NCBI RefSeq assembly: GCF_921293875.1
Contig: NZ_CAKLDI010000001.1
Location: 558,001-622,000 of the forward strand
DNA: 64,000 nt
Origin: Vibrio stylophorae
GTDB taxonomy: Bacteria > Pseudomonadota > Gammaproteobacteria > Enterobacterales > Vibrionaceae
Reading direction: 5' to 3'
Position 1 is the stretch's first letter, and each line of letters begins with the position of its first letter. A program made the translations under genes and the position numbers. This document shows, piece after piece, positions 21,203-32,455 of the stretch. Below the pieces are notes generated by a model that worked only from the letters and a program-made list of their open reading frames with translations, did no database searches and had not been told where the DNA came from.

Positions 21203-22540
21203 ATGACGAAACGTCAGTATTTCGGCACCGATGGTGTTCGCGGGAAAGTGGGTGAGTTTCCTATCACCCCTGATTTTGTTCTCAAATTAGGTTGGGCTGC
21301 TGGCCGCGTTCTAGCAAAACAGGGCACCAAGAAGGTTCTGATTGGCAAAGATACGCGCATCTCTGGCTATATGCTGGAGTCTGCGCTTGAAGCAGGTCTT
21401 TCCGCGGCAGGACTAGAAGCCTCCTTTACAGGGCCAATGCCAACACCTGCGATTGCTTATTTAACGCAAACATTTCGCGCAGAAGCTGGCATTGTGATCT
21501 CTGCGTCGCACAACCCTTATTATGACAATGGCATCAAGTTCTTCTCTTCTGAAGGTACGAAATTACCTGATGATGTTGAAGCTGCGATTGAAGCAGAAAT
21601 GGCAAAGCCAATTACCTGTGTTGAGTCCGCATTGCTGGGTAAAGCCTCTCGGATTCCTGATGCGGCTGGTCGTTACATTGAATTTTGCAAAAGCACCTTT
21701 GATTCCAACCTGAGCCTTTCTGGTTACAAGATGGTGGTGGATTGTGCGCATGGTGCTACCTATCACATCGCACCAAAAGTGTTTACTGAGCTTGGTGCAG
21801 AAGTGATTTGTATGGGGTGCGAGCCAAATGGCACCAACATCAACGCCGAAGTGGGCGCTACCGATGTCCGCGCGTTGCAGGCGAAAGTTGTTGAAACCGA
21901 TGCACACTTTGGTATTGCCTTTGATGGTGATGGCGATCGCGTGATCATGGTGGACTCGCTAGGCAATAAGGTAGATGGTGACCAAGTTGCTTATATCATT
22001 GCCCGTGAAGCGCAGCGTAATGGTAGCCTGAAAGGTGGCGTCGTGGGCACACTGATGACCAATTTGGGTATGGAAAATGCGCTAAAAGAGCTGGGTATTC
22101 CATTTGAGCGTGCCAATGTGGGTGACCGTTATGTGATGGAGCGTCTGCTTGAAAAAGAGTGGCGTATCGGTGCGGAAAACTCAGGCCATGTGATTTTACT
22201 TGATAAAGTAACCACAGGTGATGCGATTGTTGCTGGTCTTCAGGTGATGGCGGCGATGGTGGCGACAGGGCAAAGTTTGAAAACCTTGAGCGAGGGGATG
22301 ACACTTTATCCTCAGGTTTTGCTGAATGTGCGTTTCCAAGGTGCTTGCGATCCACTGGCCACTGAGGCGGTGAAGCAAGCGGTGAATGACGCAGAAACTC
22401 AACTGGGTGAGCGAGGCCGTGTATTGCTGCGTAAATCTGGCACTGAGCCATTGATTCGCGTGATGGTGGAAGGTCAAGATGCACAAGAGGTGCAACAATT
22501 GGCTGAACATATTGCCGATGCTGTGCGCCAAGCAATCTAA
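21203..22540 (+). CDS. glmM: phosphoglucosamine mutase
   Basis: 445 residues. Phosphohexomutase converting glucosamine-6-phosphate to glucosamine-1-phosphate for UDP-GlcNAc. The active serine lies in [15 protein letters not shown] (about S102), the metal loop is DGDGDR, and the sugar-binding GENSGH-type segment appears as AENSGHVI. The N-terminus [12 protein letters not shown] is typical. Tightly coupled to folP. Confidence 0.97.
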   Translation: MTKRQYFGTDGVRGKVGEFPITPDFVLKLGWAAGRVLAKQGTKKVLIGKDTRISGYMLESALEAGLSAAGLEASFTGPMPTPAIAYLTQTFRAEAGIVISASHNPYYDNGIKFFSSEGTKLPDDVEAAIEAEMAKPITCVESALLGKASRIPDAAGRYIEFCKSTFDSNLSLSGYKMVVDCAHGATYHIAPKVFTELGAEVICMGCEPNGTNINAEVGATDVRALQAKVVETDAHFGIAFDGDGDRVIMVDSLGNKVDGDQVAYIIAREAQRNGSLKGGVVGTLMTNLGMENALKELGIPFERANVGDRYVMERLLEKEWRIGAENSGHVILLDKVTTGDAIVAGLQVMAAMVATGQSLKTLSEGMTLYPQVLLNVRFQGACDPLATEAVKQAVNDAETQLGERGRVLLRKSGTEPLIRVMVEGQDAQEVQQLAEHIADAVRQAI

Positions 22541-22560
22541 TCTCGATTGCTTTTGATATC

Positions 22561-22594
22561 AGACAACCGCGTTTGAAAATAGCGCGGTTTGTCT
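22561..22594 (+). terminator. hairpin between glmM and secG
   Basis: AGACAACCGCG pairs with CGCGGTTTGTCT with one bulged base. There is no strong T run after it, so it may be a weak terminator or processing site. Confidence 0.4.
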
Positions 22595-22751
22595 AAATGT
22601 TGCGCAAGTAAGTGCAAAAGCGTGTTTTTTTTTGAATTTGTGCTTGTCAGGGTGCATCCCATTCGATAATATCCTCCCGCTCTCAAGGAGAGTAGACTGC
22701 TGGCTCGACGCCTTGTCTGCTGGCTCAACAATTTGGAACATAGGTGGAAAC

Positions 22752-23087
22752 ATGTACGAGATTCTACTTGTGGTTTACCTGTTGGCCGCGCTGGCTTTAA
22801 TTGGCCTGGTAATGATTCAACAGGGTAAAGGCGCAGATATGGGCGCATCATTCGGCGCTGGCGCTTCAAACACAGTTTTTGGTGCGAGCGGTTCAGGTAA
22901 CTTCCTGACTCGAATGACAGCGATTATGGCTATCATCTTTTTCGTGGTATGCCTCGTGATTGGTAACTTGAGTGCCGGTCATGGTGATGATCGCAGCAGT
23001 ATTGAACAACAACTGGAAAATAACCAGCCTGTTGCGGAGCAAACAGCTCCAGCGGCTCCTGTGAATACTGATCAGGTTCCGCAATAA
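22752..23087 (+). CDS. secG: protein-export membrane protein SecG
   Basis: 111 residues with two hydrophobic helices (about 3-22 and 53-73) around the conserved loop GKGADMGASFGAGASNTVFG. Third subunit of the SecYEG channel. The start is ATG 22752 with AGGTGG upstream; a longer frame to 22632 lacks the family N-terminus. The hydrophilic Gln/Pro/Ala-rich tail is variable in the family. tRNA-Leu follows after nine bases, the same secG-leuU arrangement as in E. coli. Confidence 0.95.
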   Translation: MYEILLVVYLLAALALIGLVMIQQGKGADMGASFGAGASNTVFGASGSGNFLTRMTAIMAIIFFVVCLVIGNLSAGHGDDRSSIEQQLENNQPVAEQTAPAAPVNTDQVPQ

Positions 23088-23096
23088 AGAATTTTT

Positions 23097-23184
23097 GCCG
23101 AGGTGGTGGAATTGGTAGACACGCTATCTTGAGGGGGTAGTGCCTATTATAGGCGTGCGGGTTCAAGTCCCGCTCTCGGTACCA
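23097..23184 (+). tRNA. leuU: tRNA-Leu (anticodon GAG)
   Basis: 88 bases including an encoded CCA. The acceptor stem GCCGAGG/CTCGGT, the long variable arm and GGTTCAAGTCC T-loop give a class II tRNA. The anticodon GAG is at 23131-23133. Located directly after secG, as E. coli leuU. A short perfect hairpin (AGGACA/TGTCCT, 23190-23203) follows in the trailer. Confidence 0.95.
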
Positions 23185-23219
23185 AATTAAGGACAAGTGT
23201 CCTGGTAACATCGCTTTTC

Positions 23220-23248
23220 TTGAAAGCTTGTTACTTGAGCGTTATAAT
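23220..23248 (+). promoter_or_regulatory. sigma70 promoter of the metY-rimP-nusA-infB operon
   Basis: TTGAAA, a 17-base spacer and a perfect TATAAT, 18 bases before the initiator tRNA. An inverted repeat GTAACA/TGTTAC (23205-23210, 23229-23234) flanks the -35. Confidence 0.8.
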
Positions 23249-23265
23249 TCGCTCACGAACACGGA

Positions 23266-23342
<77 letters not shown>

Positions 23343-23415
23343 GTTAAAATCGTTATGGCTTGTATCAGCGGTAACGTACCATCGCTTCGATGGTGATCAG
23401 GGTACAGCAACATTA

Positions 23416-23438
23416 AACCCCGAATTTCGGGGTTTTTT
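23416..23438 (+). terminator. first terminator/attenuator between metY and rimP
   Basis: AACCCCGAA / TTCGGGGTT then a T run. Preceded by another perfect hairpin ACCATCG/CGATGGT at 23378-23394. Probably partial, because rimP-nusA-infB lie downstream with no other clear promoter. Confidence 0.75.
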
Positions 23439-23469
23439 GTTATCTGCTGTGACCTATCGGGTGCTAACT

Positions 23470-23491
23470 GGGCCGTATTGGGCCCTTTTTT
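23470..23491 (+). terminator. second terminator-like hairpin before rimP
   Basis: GGGCC / GGCCC with a six-base loop and TTTTTT. Lies just ahead of the rimP ribosome binding site. Confidence 0.55.
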
Positions 23492-23510
23492 CGTTTTTGG
23501 AGGTTAGGTT

Positions 23511-23966
23511 TTGACCGGCTTAGAAAAACAGCTAATGGAACTGCTCGAAGCACCAGTGCAAGCACTGGGTTATGAGCTTATTGGCTTAGAGTTCGTTCGT
23601 GCGGGTGAGCACTCGACACTGCGTCTTTTTATTGATCACGAAAATGGCATCACTGTAGAAGATTGCGCTGAAGTCAGTCGTCAAGTCAGTGCGGTGATGG
23701 ACGTTGAAGATCCAATTACTGTGGCCTACAACCTTGAAGTTTCTTCTCCAGGTGTAGACCGCCCACTATTCACTGCCGCGCATTATGAGCGTTTTATCGG
23801 TGAAGAAGTGAAATTTGTGCTTAATATGGCGATGAATAATCGCCGTAAATGGAAAGGGATCATTAGCGCTGTTGATGGCGAAATGATCACAGTTACAGTT
23901 GAGGGTAACCAAGAGACCTTTGCTCTATCAAATATCAGCAAAGCAAACTTGGTCGCTAAGTTTTAA
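23511..23966 (+). CDS. rimP: ribosome maturation factor RimP
   Basis: 151 residues. Needed for 30S assembly. Conserved segments include [32 protein letters not shown] and [13 protein letters not shown]. Start is a TTG at 23511 with GGAGG seven bases upstream, and the next residues match the family N-terminus. First protein gene of the rimP-nusA-infB-rbfA-truB group; nusA follows after 21 bases. Confidence 0.96.
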   Translation: MTGLEKQLMELLEAPVQALGYELIGLEFVRAGEHSTLRLFIDHENGITVEDCAEVSRQVSAVMDVEDPITVAYNLEVSSPGVDRPLFTAAHYERFIGEEVKFVLNMAMNNRRKWKGIISAVDGEMITVTVEGNQETFALSNISKANLVAKF

Positions 23967-23987
23967 GGTTTATCGAGGCGTAATGTT

Positions 23988-25475
23988 ATGAACAAAGAGA
24001 TCTTGGCTGTCGTCGAAGCGGTGTCCAATGAGAAGGCTGTTCCTCGCGAGAAAATTTTTGAAGCGCTAGAAACAGCATTGGCCACGGCCACTAAGAAAAA
24101 GTACGAAGCAGAGATTGATGTCCGTGTAGCCATCGATCGTAAAACAGGTGATTTCGAAACTTTCCGTCGTTGGTTAGTGGTTGATGAAGTGACCATGCCA
24201 ACGCGTGAAATCACACTAGAAGCGGCTAAGTTTGATGATGAAAGCATGGAACTTGGTAGCTTTGTTGAAGATGATATCGAGTCTGTGACCTTTGACCGCA
24301 TCACTACCCAAACCGCAAAGCAAGTGATCGTACAAAAAGTACGTGAAGCTGAGCGTGCGATGGTGGTTGAGCAGTTCATGGATAACGAAGGTGATTTGAT
24401 CACTGGTGTTGTGAAAAAAGTAAACCGTGACATCGTTGTGGTTGATTTAGGTAACAACGCAGAAGCTGTGATTCAACGTGATGATCAGCTACCACGTGAA
24501 AACTTCCGTCCTGGTGACCGTGTTCGTGGTTTGTTGTATTCAGTGCGCCCTGAAGCGCGCGGTTTCCAACTATTTATGACCCGTTCTAAGCCAGAAATGC
24601 TGATTGAGCTTTTCCGCGTGGAAGTGCCAGAAATTGGCGAAGAGATGATCGAACTACGTGGTGCTGCACGTGATCCTGGTTCTCGCGCGAAGATCGCTGT
24701 GAAAACCAATGACAAGCGCATTGACCCTGTGGGTGCTTGCGTGGGTATGCGCGGTGCACGTGTTCAAGCGGTTTCTGGTGAGCTTGGTGGTGAGCGTATC
24801 GATATCGTGCTTTGGGATGAGAACCCAGCACAATACGTGATTAACGCGATGGCACCAGCGGAAGTTGCTTCAATTATCGTTGATGAAGACAGTCACACCA
24901 TGGACATCGCTGTTGAAGCGGGTAACCTTGCACAAGCAATTGGCCGTAATGGTCAAAACGTTCGCCTAGCATCGATGCTTACTGGCTGGGAATTGAACGT
25001 GATGACTGTGGAAGATCTTGAGAAGAAACATCAAGAAGAAGCACAAGGTTCAATTGAGCAATTCACCAAGCACCTTGATATCGACGAAGAGTTCGCGTTG
25101 ATCTTGGTACAAGAAGGCTTTACTTCTCTAGAGGAAGTGGCTTATGTACCAATGGCTGAGCTACTTGAAGTTGATGGCTTGGATGAAGAAACTGCGGATA
25201 TTCTGCGTACTCGCGCGAAAGAAGCATTGACCACACTTGCGCTTGCGCAAGAAGAGTCATTTGACGGCGTTGAGCCATCAGAAGAACTATTGTCTCTAGA
25301 AGGCATGGAACGCACTGTCGCATTTAAGTTGGCTGCGAAGGGCGTGAATTCGTTGGAAGACCTTGCTGAGCAAGCGACTGACGATCTATTGGATATCGAA
25401 GAGCTAAATGAGCAAAGTGCCGGTGATCTGATCATGGCTGCACGTAACATTTGCTGGTTTGGTGACGAAGCATAA
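23988..25475 (+). CDS. nusA: transcription elongation/termination factor NusA
   Basis: 495 residues, the E. coli length. Domains in order: polymerase-binding N-terminal domain (1-~130), S1 (~135-200, [21 protein letters not shown]), KH1 and KH2 (~200-345, with [14 protein letters not shown] and [13 protein letters not shown] GxxG motifs), then two acidic repeats AR1/AR2 (~360-495) typical of gammaproteobacterial NusA. It modulates pausing, termination and antitermination. The tandem terminators upstream of rimP are plausible sites of NusA autoregulation. Confidence 0.97.
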   Translation: MNKEILAVVEAVSNEKAVPREKIFEALETALATATKKKYEAEIDVRVAIDRKTGDFETFRRWLVVDEVTMPTREITLEAAKFDDESMELGSFVEDDIESVTFDRITTQTAKQVIVQKVREAERAMVVEQFMDNEGDLITGVVKKVNRDIVVVDLGNNAEAVIQRDDQLPRENFRPGDRVRGLLYSVRPEARGFQLFMTRSKPEMLIELFRVEVPEIGEEMIELRGAARDPGSRAKIAVKTNDKRIDPVGACVGMRGARVQAVSGELGGERIDIVLWDENPAQYVINAMAPAEVASIIVDEDSHTMDIAVEAGNLAQAIGRNGQNVRLASMLTGWELNVMTVEDLEKKHQEEAQGSIEQFTKHLDIDEEFALILVQEGFTSLEEVAYVPMAELLEVDGLDEETADILRTRAKEALTTLALAQEESFDGVEPSEELLSLEGMERTVAFKLAAKGVNSLEDLAEQATDDLLDIEELNEQSAGDLIMAARNICWFGDEA

Positions 25476-25497
25476 GTCAACAAGGAAGGAGTCGTGT

Positions 25498-28176
25498 ATG
25501 TCGGACGTTACAGTAAAAACTCTTGCCGAGGAGATCGGTACTCCTGTTGAGCGTTTAGTCCAGCAATTTGAAGATGCTGGCATGAAAAAGAGCCAAGGTG
25601 CTGCGGTTTCTCCAGAGGAGAAAGCCGCACTTTTGACTCATTTGAAAAAAGAGCATGGCGAAGCTGGTGCACAACCAGACCAGGCGCCTACGCGCCTGAC
25701 GCTACAACGTAAAACTCGCAGTACTTTAAGCATTGCTGGCACTGGCGGCAAAAGCAAAGACGTGCAAGTAGAAGTTCGTAAAAAGCGCACTTACGTAAAA
25801 CGTAGTGTGTTAGAAGAAGAAAAACGTGCAGAGGAAGATGCAAAAGCGCAAGCTGAAGCGGAAGAGCAAGCACGTTTAGCGGCTGAACAAGAGAAAAAAG
25901 ACGCTGAAGCAAAAGCAAAACGTGAAGCCGAAGAGGCTGCGAAGCGCGAAGCTGAAGCGAAAAAAGAAGCAGAAGCCAAAGCCAAGGCGAAAAAAGACGC
26001 TGAAGTGAAGGTGAAAAAAGAGAAATCTGCTGAACAAATAGCTCAAGAAGAGCAGGCGAAGCAAGAAGCAGAAGCGCTGAAGCATCGCCAGGAAGAGGAA
26101 GCCAAGCGTAAAGCCGAAGAAGAAAGTAAGCGTCAAATTGAAGAGGCACGCAAAATGGCTGAAGAAAATGAAGCGCGCTGGTCTGAACAAGAGCAGCAGC
26201 AAAAAACTGAAGAACAAGATCATCACACCGTGACATCACGTTACGCGCGTGAAGCTGAAGATGAGCAAGACCGTCAACAAGAAGGCCCTCGTCGTCGTAA
26301 GAAGAAGAAGCAACAGCAAGAGCGCGAAGAGGAAGCGAGCAATCGTCGTCCACGTCGCCAGAAGAAAGGTGTTAAACCATCTTCAATGCAGCACGGTTTC
26401 CAAAAGCCAGCACAAAAAGTAAACCGTGACGTTGAGATCGGGGAAACTGTGACTGTTGCTGAACTTGCGAACAAGATGGCTGTGAAAGCAACTGAAGTAA
26501 TCAAAGCGATGATGAAGATGGGCGCAATGGCAACCATCAACCAAGTGATTGACCAAGAAACTGCACAGCTTGTTGCAGAAGAAATGGGTCACAAGGTGAT
26601 TCTTCGTAAAGAGAACGAGCTTGAAGAAGCTGTATTGTCTGACCGTGATGCAGATGCGAAAAAAGAGCCACGTGCGCCAGTTGTGACCATTATGGGTCAC
26701 GTTGACCATGGTAAAACATCGCTACTTGACTACATCCGTAAAGCACACGTTGCGACTGGCGAAGCCGGTGGTATTACCCAGCACATCGGTGCATACCATG
26801 TGAAAACCAACAACGGTATGATCACCTTCTTGGATACCCCTGGACACGCCGCGTTTACCGCAATGCGTGCTCGTGGTGCACAAGCGACAGATATCGTTGT
26901 TCTGGTTGTTGCAGCAGATGATGGCGTAATGCCACAAACTATTGAAGCAATTCAGCACGCAAAAGCGGCAGAAGTACCTTTGATTGTTGCTGTGAACAAG
27001 ATGGATAAGCCTGAAGCTGATCCTGATCGCGTGAAAAATGAGCTAGCTCAATACGGCGTGATCCCAGAGGATTGGGGCGGCGAGAACATGTTCGTTCACG
27101 TCTCTGCAAAAGCAGGTACCGCAATTGACGAATTGCTTGATGCGATCCTACTTCAATCTGAAGTACTAGAGCTTGAAGCTGTTGTTGATGGCATGGCGAG
27201 CGGTGTTGTTGTTGAATCACGTCTTGATAAAGGCCGTGGTCCAGTGGCGACTGTTCTCGTTCAAGAAGGTACGCTACGTAAGGGCGATATCGTTCTTTGT
27301 GGCCTTGAGCATGGCCGCGTTCGTGCAATGACTGATGAGTCTGGTAACGAAGTTCTTGAAGCGGGTCCATCCATTCCTGTAGAGATTCTAGGTCTTTCAG
27401 GTGTACCACAATCAGGTGACGAAGCGACGGTTGTTCGTGACGAGCGTAAAGCACGCGAAGTTGCGCTATATCGTCAAGGCAAGTTCCGTGATGTGAAACT
27501 AGCACGTCAACAGAAATCTAAACTTGAAAACATGTTCTCAAACATGGCTGAAGGTGAAGTTTCTGAGTTGAACGTGGTACTGAAAGCAGACGTACAAGGT
27601 TCTGTTGAAGCCATCGTTGACTCACTATTGAAACTTTCTACTGATGAAGTGAAAGTGAAGATTGTTGGCTCTGGTGTTGGTGGTATTACCGAAACTGACG
27701 CAGTGCTTGCAGCAGCATCTAACGCAATCATCCTTGGCTTTAACGTTCGTGCTGATGCAACTGCACGCCGTACGATTGAAGCGGAAAGCATTGACCTTCG
27801 TTACTACTCAGTAATCTATGCACTGATTGACGAAGTGAAACAAGCCATGGGCGGTATGTTGGCACCTGAGTTTAAGCAAGAGATCATTGGTCTTGCGCAA
27901 GTGCGTGACGTATTTAAGTCGCCTAAACTTGGTGCAATTGCTGGCTGTATGGTGACCGAAGGTACTGTGAAGCGTAACAACCCTATCCGCGTATTGCGTG
28001 ATAACGTTGTAATTTACGAAGGTGAGCTAGAATCACTTCGCCGCTTCAAAGATGACGTTAACGAAGTTAAGAACGGCTACGAATGTGGTATCGGCGTCAA
28101 GAACTACAATGATGTTCGCGTTGGTGACCAGATCGAAGTCTTTGAAATTATCGAAGTTAAACGTACTCTCGATTAA
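25498..28176 (+). CDS. infB: translation initiation factor IF-2
   Basis: 892 residues (E. coli 890). N-terminal IF2_N region, then a highly charged Ala/Glu/Lys linker (~100-290), a second IF2_N helix bundle, and the GTPase core with G1 GHVDHGKT at 400-407, DTPGHAAF (G3) and NKMD (G4), followed by domains II-IV that bind fMet-tRNA. Start chosen at ATG 25498 ([12 protein letters not shown]) with AAGGAAGGAG upstream; an in-frame GTG at 25459 overlaps nusA. E. coli makes shorter IF2 forms from internal starts; I could not decide whether that occurs here. Confidence 0.97.
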   Translation: MSDVTVKTLAEEIGTPVERLVQQFEDAGMKKSQGAAVSPEEKAALLTHLKKEHGEAGAQPDQAPTRLTLQRKTRSTLSIAGTGGKSKDVQVEVRKKRTYVKRSVLEEEKRAEEDAKAQAEAEEQARLAAEQEKKDAEAKAKREAEEAAKREAEAKKEAEAKAKAKKDAEVKVKKEKSAEQIAQEEQAKQEAEALKHRQEEEAKRKAEEESKRQIEEARKMAEENEARWSEQEQQQKTEEQDHHTVTSRYAREAEDEQDRQQEGPRRRKKKKQQQEREEEASNRRPRRQKKGVKPSSMQHGFQKPAQKVNRDVEIGETVTVAELANKMAVKATEVIKAMMKMGAMATINQVIDQETAQLVAEEMGHKVILRKENELEEAVLSDRDADAKKEPRAPVVTIMGHVDHGKTSLLDYIRKAHVATGEAGGITQHIGAYHVKTNNGMITFLDTPGHAAFTAMRARGAQATDIVVLVVAADDGVMPQTIEAIQHAKAAEVPLIVAVNKMDKPEADPDRVKNELAQYGVIPEDWGGENMFVHVSAKAGTAIDELLDAILLQSEVLELEAVVDGMASGVVVESRLDKGRGPVATVLVQEGTLRKGDIVLCGLEHGRVRAMTDESGNEVLEAGPSIPVEILGLSGVPQSGDEATVVRDERKAREVALYRQGKFRDVKLARQQKSKLENMFSNMAEGEVSELNVVLKADVQGSVEAIVDSLLKLSTDEVKVKIVGSGVGGITETDAVLAAASNAIILGFNVRADATARRTIEAESIDLRYYSVIYALIDEVKQAMGGMLAPEFKQEIIGLAQVRDVFKSPKLGAIAGCMVTEGTVKRNNPIRVLRDNVVIYEGELESLRRFKDDVNEVKNGYECGIGVKNYNDVRVGDQIEVFEIIEVKRTLD

Positions 28177-28198
28177 TCAATCGGTCGTTACAAACACC

Positions 28199-28220
28199 AT
28201 GGGGGGCATTAGCCCCCCAT
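28199..28220 (+). other. GC-rich hairpin between infB and rbfA
   Basis: A perfect 9-bp stem ATGGGGGGC/GCCCCCCAT with an ATTA loop. The following bases (TCTTGCTG) are a poor T run, so it may be a processing or stability element rather than a terminator. Confidence 0.55.
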
Positions 28221-28244
28221 TCTTGCTGTAAAGAGAAGATAAAT

Positions 28245-28658
28245 ATGGGTAAAGAATTTAGTCGCACGCAGCGCGTTGCGCAGCAGATGCAAAAAGAGAT
28301 CGCTGTGATTCTACAGCGTGAAGTGAAAGATCCACGCATTGGTATGGTGACAGTTTCTGACGTGACTGTTTCACGCGATCTATCCTATGCGAAAGTTTTT
28401 GTGACCTTCTTGACCACAGATCCTGAAAAAGCCAAAGAAGGCATGAAGGGTCTACAAGAAGCCTCTGGTTATATTCGCAGCTTGCTTGGTAAAGCGATTC
28501 GTTTGCGTATTACACCTGAGCTGAACTTTGTCTTAGATGACTCTTTGATTGAAGGTATGCGCATTTCAAACTTGGTTTCACAGGCCGTAGCTTCTGATAA
28601 AGCACGCCGTGGTGAGTCCGATGAAGATGAATCGGATAGCCAAGAGGATCAAGCCTAA
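28245..28658 (+). CDS. rbfA: ribosome-binding factor A
   Basis: 137 residues. Single KH-like domain with the N-terminus [20 protein letters not shown] and motif [10 protein letters not shown]; an acidic tail follows ([15 protein letters not shown]). Binds the 16S 5' helix during late 30S assembly and cold adaptation. Its TAA overlaps the ATG of truB (TAATG), indicating translational coupling. Confidence 0.96.
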   Translation: MGKEFSRTQRVAQQMQKEIAVILQREVKDPRIGMVTVSDVTVSRDLSYAKVFVTFLTTDPEKAKEGMKGLQEASGYIRSLLGKAIRLRITPELNFVLDDSLIEGMRISNLVSQAVASDKARRGESDEDESDSQEDQA

Positions 28659-29602
28659 TGGGTCGTCAACGCCGTCGTGGGCGTCCTGTCGATGGGGTGT
28701 TGCTGCTGGATAAACCAACGGGCATCACTTCAAATGACGCACTGCAAAAAGTAAAGCGTATCTATTTTGCGGAAAAAGCGGGCCATACTGGTGCGCTTGA
28801 TCCATTGGCGACCGGTATGCTGCCTATCTGTTTAGGCGAAGCCACCAAGTTTTCGCAGTTTTTGCTCGATTCTGATAAGCGTTATCGCGTAATTGCCAAA
28901 CTAGGTGAGCGCACCAATACCTCTGATGCTGATGGTGAAGTGATTCAAACTCGCGAAGTGAAAGTCGATCGCGGTTTACTGGAGCGCTGCATTGCCAAAT
29001 TCCGTGGTGAAACCGATCAGATTCCTTCAATGTTTTCTGCATTGAAATATCAAGGTAAGCCATTGTACGAATATGCGCGCGAAGGCATTGAAGTACCACG
29101 AGAATCACGCAAAATCACGGTTTATAGCATTGAGCTATTGCGCTTTAGCGCTGATGAAATCGAAATGGAAGTGCACTGCTCAAAAGGCACTTACATTCGT
29201 ACCATCATTGATGATTTGGGCGAAATGCTCGGTTGCGGCGCCCATGTGACTATGCTTCGTCGTATTGGCGTATCAAAATACCCAATGGCGCGTGTGGTCA
29301 CGCTTGAGCAGCTTGAAGCTTTGCTTGAGCAAGCGCGTGAGCAAGAGATTCAACCGCGCGAATTGCTTGATCCACTGCTATTGCCAATGGATACCGCAGT
29401 ACAAGATTTGCCTGAGGTCTTCTTGATTCCTCAGGTTGCAAGCTATGTGATGCAAGGCCAAGCGGTGAAAGTGCCTAACGCACCTGACTCTGGTTTGGTT
29501 CGTATGGTCACTGGTGAAACGCGTGAATTTATTGGTGTTGCTGAAATGAATGCTGAAGGCATGGTAGCACCAAAACGTTTAGTGAATCGCCAACAGGGCT
29601 AA
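28658..29602 (+). CDS. truB: tRNA pseudouridine-55 synthase
   Basis: 314 residues. The catalytic aspartate is D48 in [15 protein letters not shown]; further conserved pieces are [14 protein letters not shown] and [15 protein letters not shown]. Modifies U55 of elongator tRNAs in the T-loop. Overlaps rbfA by one base. A short C-terminal PUA-like region is present (about residue 250 onward). Confidence 0.97.
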   Translation: MGRQRRRGRPVDGVLLLDKPTGITSNDALQKVKRIYFAEKAGHTGALDPLATGMLPICLGEATKFSQFLLDSDKRYRVIAKLGERTNTSDADGEVIQTREVKVDRGLLERCIAKFRGETDQIPSMFSALKYQGKPLYEYAREGIEVPRESRKITVYSIELLRFSADEIEMEVHCSKGTYIRTIIDDLGEMLGCGAHVTMLRRIGVSKYPMARVVTLEQLEALLEQAREQEIQPRELLDPLLLPMDTAVQDLPEVFLIPQVASYVMQGQAVKVPNAPDSGLVRMVTGETREFIGVAEMNAEGMVAPKRLVNRQQG

Positions 29603-29647
29603 TTCATTCGCTGAAAGACTGAACAGTAGCGGGCTTTGAAAGGGTGC

Positions 29648-29675
29648 TTGCTTTTTCAAAGTGCTCTGTTAGAAT
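29648..29675 (+). promoter_or_regulatory. rpsO promoter
   Basis: TTGCTT, a 16-base spacer and TAGAAT, about 80 bases before rpsO. An inverted repeat CTTTGAAA/TTTCAAAG (29634-29641 and 29654-29661) overlaps the -35 and could be a weak end signal for truB. Confidence 0.6.
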
Positions 29676-29754
29676 CCTTCGGCTATTTCGCGTGTCGGCT
29701 GAATCAGAGATTGGCTGGCACATACTATAAACACACTCTATTAGGAGAGTTATT

Positions 29755-30024
29755 ATGTCTCTGAGCGTAGAAAAGAAAGCTCAAATCGTTGCTGATTTCG
29801 CACGTGGCGAAGGCGACACCGGTTCACCAGAAGTACAGGTTGCACTGCTAACTGCACAAATCAACCACCTACAAGGTCACTTCTCTGAGCACAAAGGCGA
29901 TCACCACAGCCGTCGCGGTCTACTTCGCATGGTTTCACGTCGTCGTAAACTTCTTGACTACTTGAAGCGTAAAGATCTAGATCGTTACCAAGACCTAATC
30001 AAGCGTCTTGGCCTACGTCGCTAA
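29755..30024 (+). CDS. rpsO: 30S ribosomal protein S15
   Basis: 89 residues, the standard length. Starts [24 protein letters not shown] and contains [33 protein letters not shown], the helical 16S-binding surface. Primary binder of the central domain of 16S rRNA. In E. coli S15 represses its own mRNA through a leader pseudoknot; the ~80-base leader here is long enough for that, but I did not model it. A strong terminator separates it from pnp. Confidence 0.98.
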   Translation: MSLSVEKKAQIVADFARGEGDTGSPEVQVALLTAQINHLQGHFSEHKGDHHSRRGLLRMVSRRRKLLDYLKRKDLDRYQDLIKRLGLRR

Positions 30025-30036
30025 TCACGCTTATGA

Positions 30037-30067
30037 GAAAGGGGCCGTTTGGCCCCTTTCTTTTTTT
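30037..30067 (+). terminator. rho-independent terminator of rpsO
   Basis: Perfect 10-bp stem GAAAGGGGCC/GGCCCCTTTC with a GTTT loop and eight T residues. Confidence 0.9.
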
Positions 30068-30138
30068 CTAAGACCCTGTAAAAATAGCTAAGGGGCAGAT
30101 TCATTTCTCCACTTTCCGTCTGTTGTCGACCAATGAGG

Positions 30139-30206
30139 TCGCGACTATTACAAGGGCATGTATCAGCACGCTTCGTGTTTGTCTCGTGTATTTGTATTAG
30201 TCGCGA
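30139..30206 (+). promoter_or_regulatory. RNase III-type leader hairpin of pnp
   Basis: TCGCGACTA-T-TACAA pairs with TTGTA-T-TAGTCGCGA across 68 bases, with a further inner hairpin CACG-CTT-CGTG. In E. coli a long stem in the pnp leader is cut by RNase III and PNPase then destabilises its own mRNA. Position and shape fit the same autoregulation here. Confidence 0.7.
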
Positions 30207-30271
30207 TAGGACTGTGTGAGTGAACTGCAATATTTGATAGATGCATGACATCTACGAAGAAGGAATAATTC

Positions 30272-32392
30272 GTGAAACCTATCGTAAAACAATTTCAATA
30301 TGGTAATCACACCGTCACTCTAGAAACGGGTGTAATGGCTCGCCAAGCAACTGCAGCTGTGATGGTGAGCATGGACGACACAGCTGTGTTCGTTTCTGTT
30401 GTAGGTAAAAAAGAAGCAGTTGAAGGCCAAGATTTCTTCCCATTGACCGTCAACTACCAAGAGCGTACTTACGCTGCTGGTAAAATCCCTGGTGGTTTCT
30501 TCAAGCGTGAAGGCCGTCCATCTGAAGGCGAAACTTTGACCGCGCGTCTAATCGACCGTCCAATTCGCCCGCTATTCCCTGATGGCTTCACTAACGAAGT
30601 TCAAGTGGTTGCAACTGTGGTTTCTGTAAACCCTGCTGTGAGCCCTGATCTTGTTGCAATGATCGGTACCTCTGCTGCGCTATCTATTTCTGGTATTCCA
30701 TTCCACGGCCCAATTGCTGCGGCACGTGTTGGTTATATCAACGATGAATTGGTATTGAACCCAAGCATCGCTGAACTTGCAGATAGCAAGCTAGACCTTG
30801 TGGTTGCAGGTACTGAAAACGCAGTATTGATGGTTGAATCAGAAGCCGATCAACTTTCTGAAGCGCAAATGCTTGCAGCGGTTGTATTTGGTCATGAGCA
30901 ACAACAAGTTGTGATCAATGCGATTAAAGAGTTTGCAGCTGAAGTGGCTACCCCTGCATGGGATTGGACTGCACCTGCGAAAAACGTTGAGCTTGCTGGT
31001 AAAGTGGCAGAGCTTGCTGAAGCGCGTTTCGTTGAAGCATATCAAATCACTGAAAAAATGGCGCGTTACGATGCCGTTGGTGAAATCAAGAAAGCTGTTG
31101 TTGAGCAGCTGATTGAAGAAGATGACACCCTAGATGCCGGTGAGATCAAAGATCTGCTTGGTAGCCTAGAGAAGAACGTAGTTCGTAGCCGCATCATCGC
31201 TGGTGAAAAACGTATCGATGGCCGTGAAAAAGACATGGTTCGTGCACTAGACGTACGTACTGGCGTATTGCCACGTACTCACGGCTCTGCACTATTTACG
31301 CGCGGCGAAACTCAGGCGTTGGTGACCACAACCCTTGGTACTCAACGTGATGCGCAAATCATCGATGAAATCACTGGTGAGCGTACTGACAACTTCTTGT
31401 TGCACTACAACTTCCCTCCATACTGTGTGGGTGAAACTGGCTTTATCGGCTCACCTAAGCGTCGTGAAATCGGCCATGGTCGTCTAGCAAAACGTGGTAT
31501 CGCTGCTGTGATGCCAAGCCAAGATGAATTCCCATACACAGTACGTGTGGTTTCAGAAATCACTGAATCAAATGGTTCATCTTCAATGGCATCTGTATGT
31601 GGTACTTCACTATCACTGATGGACGCAGGTGTGCCAATCAAAGCATCTGTTGCGGGTATCGCGATGGGTCTTGTGAAAGAAGGCGATGATTTCGTTGTTC
31701 TTTCTGATATTTTGGGTGATGAAGACCACCTTGGTGATATGGACTTTAAAGTTGCGGGTTCAAACCAAGGTATCACAGCACTACAAATGGATATCAAGAT
31801 TGAAGGTATCACCAAAGAGATCATGCAAATTGCATTGAACCAAGCTAAAGGTGCACGTCTGCACATTTTGAGCGTAATGGATCAAGCAATTGCGGGTCAC
31901 CGTGAAGATATTTCTCAATTTGCACCACGCATTCACACCATCAAGATCAACCCAGAGAAGATCAAAGATGTGATTGGTAAAGGTGGCGCAGTGATTCGTG
32001 CCTTGACTGAAGAGACTGGCACAACGATCGAAATCGAAGATGACGGTACTGTGAAGATCGCAGCGACTGATGGCGATGCAGCGAAAGCAGCCATTGCTCG
32101 TATCGAGACTTTGACTGCTGAAGTTGAAGTGGGTCGTATCTACACCGGTAAAGTAACCCGTATCGTTGATTTCGGTGCATTTGTTTCTGTATTGGGTCCA
32201 AAAGAAGGCTTGGTACACATTTCTCAAATCGCTGAAGAGCGCGTAGAGAAAGTGTCTGACTACCTAACTATGGGTCAAGAAGTTCAGATCAAAGTGATCG
32301 AAGTTGACCGTCAAGGTCGCATTCGTCTAAGTATGAAAGAAGCAGCTGCAGATCTTGCGGCGCAGTCTGAAGGTGAGAGCTCTGACGCTTAA
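30272..32392 (+). CDS. pnp: polyribonucleotide nucleotidyltransferase (PNPase)
   Basis: 706 residues. Two RNase PH-like halves (about 5-210 and 310-540), the second with the catalytic region [15 protein letters not shown] and [20 protein letters not shown], then KH ([26 protein letters not shown]) and S1 ([21 protein letters not shown]) RNA-binding domains. 3'-to-5' phosphorolytic exoribonuclease of the degradosome. Starts with GTG at 30272; AAGGA lies upstream. Confidence 0.98.
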   Translation: MKPIVKQFQYGNHTVTLETGVMARQATAAVMVSMDDTAVFVSVVGKKEAVEGQDFFPLTVNYQERTYAAGKIPGGFFKREGRPSEGETLTARLIDRPIRPLFPDGFTNEVQVVATVVSVNPAVSPDLVAMIGTSAALSISGIPFHGPIAAARVGYINDELVLNPSIAELADSKLDLVVAGTENAVLMVESEADQLSEAQMLAAVVFGHEQQQVVINAIKEFAAEVATPAWDWTAPAKNVELAGKVAELAEARFVEAYQITEKMARYDAVGEIKKAVVEQLIEEDDTLDAGEIKDLLGSLEKNVVRSRIIAGEKRIDGREKDMVRALDVRTGVLPRTHGSALFTRGETQALVTTTLGTQRDAQIIDEITGERTDNFLLHYNFPPYCVGETGFIGSPKRREIGHGRLAKRGIAAVMPSQDEFPYTVRVVSEITESNGSSSMASVCGTSLSLMDAGVPIKASVAGIAMGLVKEGDDFVVLSDILGDEDHLGDMDFKVAGSNQGITALQMDIKIEGITKEIMQIALNQAKGARLHILSVMDQAIAGHREDISQFAPRIHTIKINPEKIKDVIGKGGAVIRALTEETGTTIEIEDDGTVKIAATDGDAAKAAIARIETLTAEVEVGRIYTGKVTRIVDFGAFVSVLGPKEGLVHISQIAEERVEKVSDYLTMGQEVQIKVIEVDRQGRIRLSMKEAAADLAAQSEGESSDA

Positions 32393-32415
32393 CCATTCGG
32401 TTGAAAACATGCTAT

Positions 32416-32439
32416 AAAGGGGCCAAAGGGCCCCTTTTT
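32416..32439 (+). terminator. terminator between pnp and nlpI
   Basis: AAAGGGGCC and GGCCCC pair around an AAAG loop, followed by TTTTT. The nlpI ribosome binding site follows within a few bases, so read-through to nlpI is likely. Confidence 0.75.
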
Positions 32440-32455
32440 CTTTTTGGAGAATCAC

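Noticed and set aside
21996-22535. 179-codon frame opposite glmM
   Set aside because: Antisense to a conserved enzyme; composition is that of a shadow frame.
25688-26353. 221-codon frame opposite infB
   Set aside because: It lies entirely within the Ala/Glu/Lys-rich linker of infB; the repetitive codons leave the antisense frame open and give a Leu-rich product without family features.
26939-27505. 188-codon frame opposite infB
   Set aside because: Covers the conserved GTPase and domain II of IF-2 on the other strand; His/Gln/Arg-rich shadow product.
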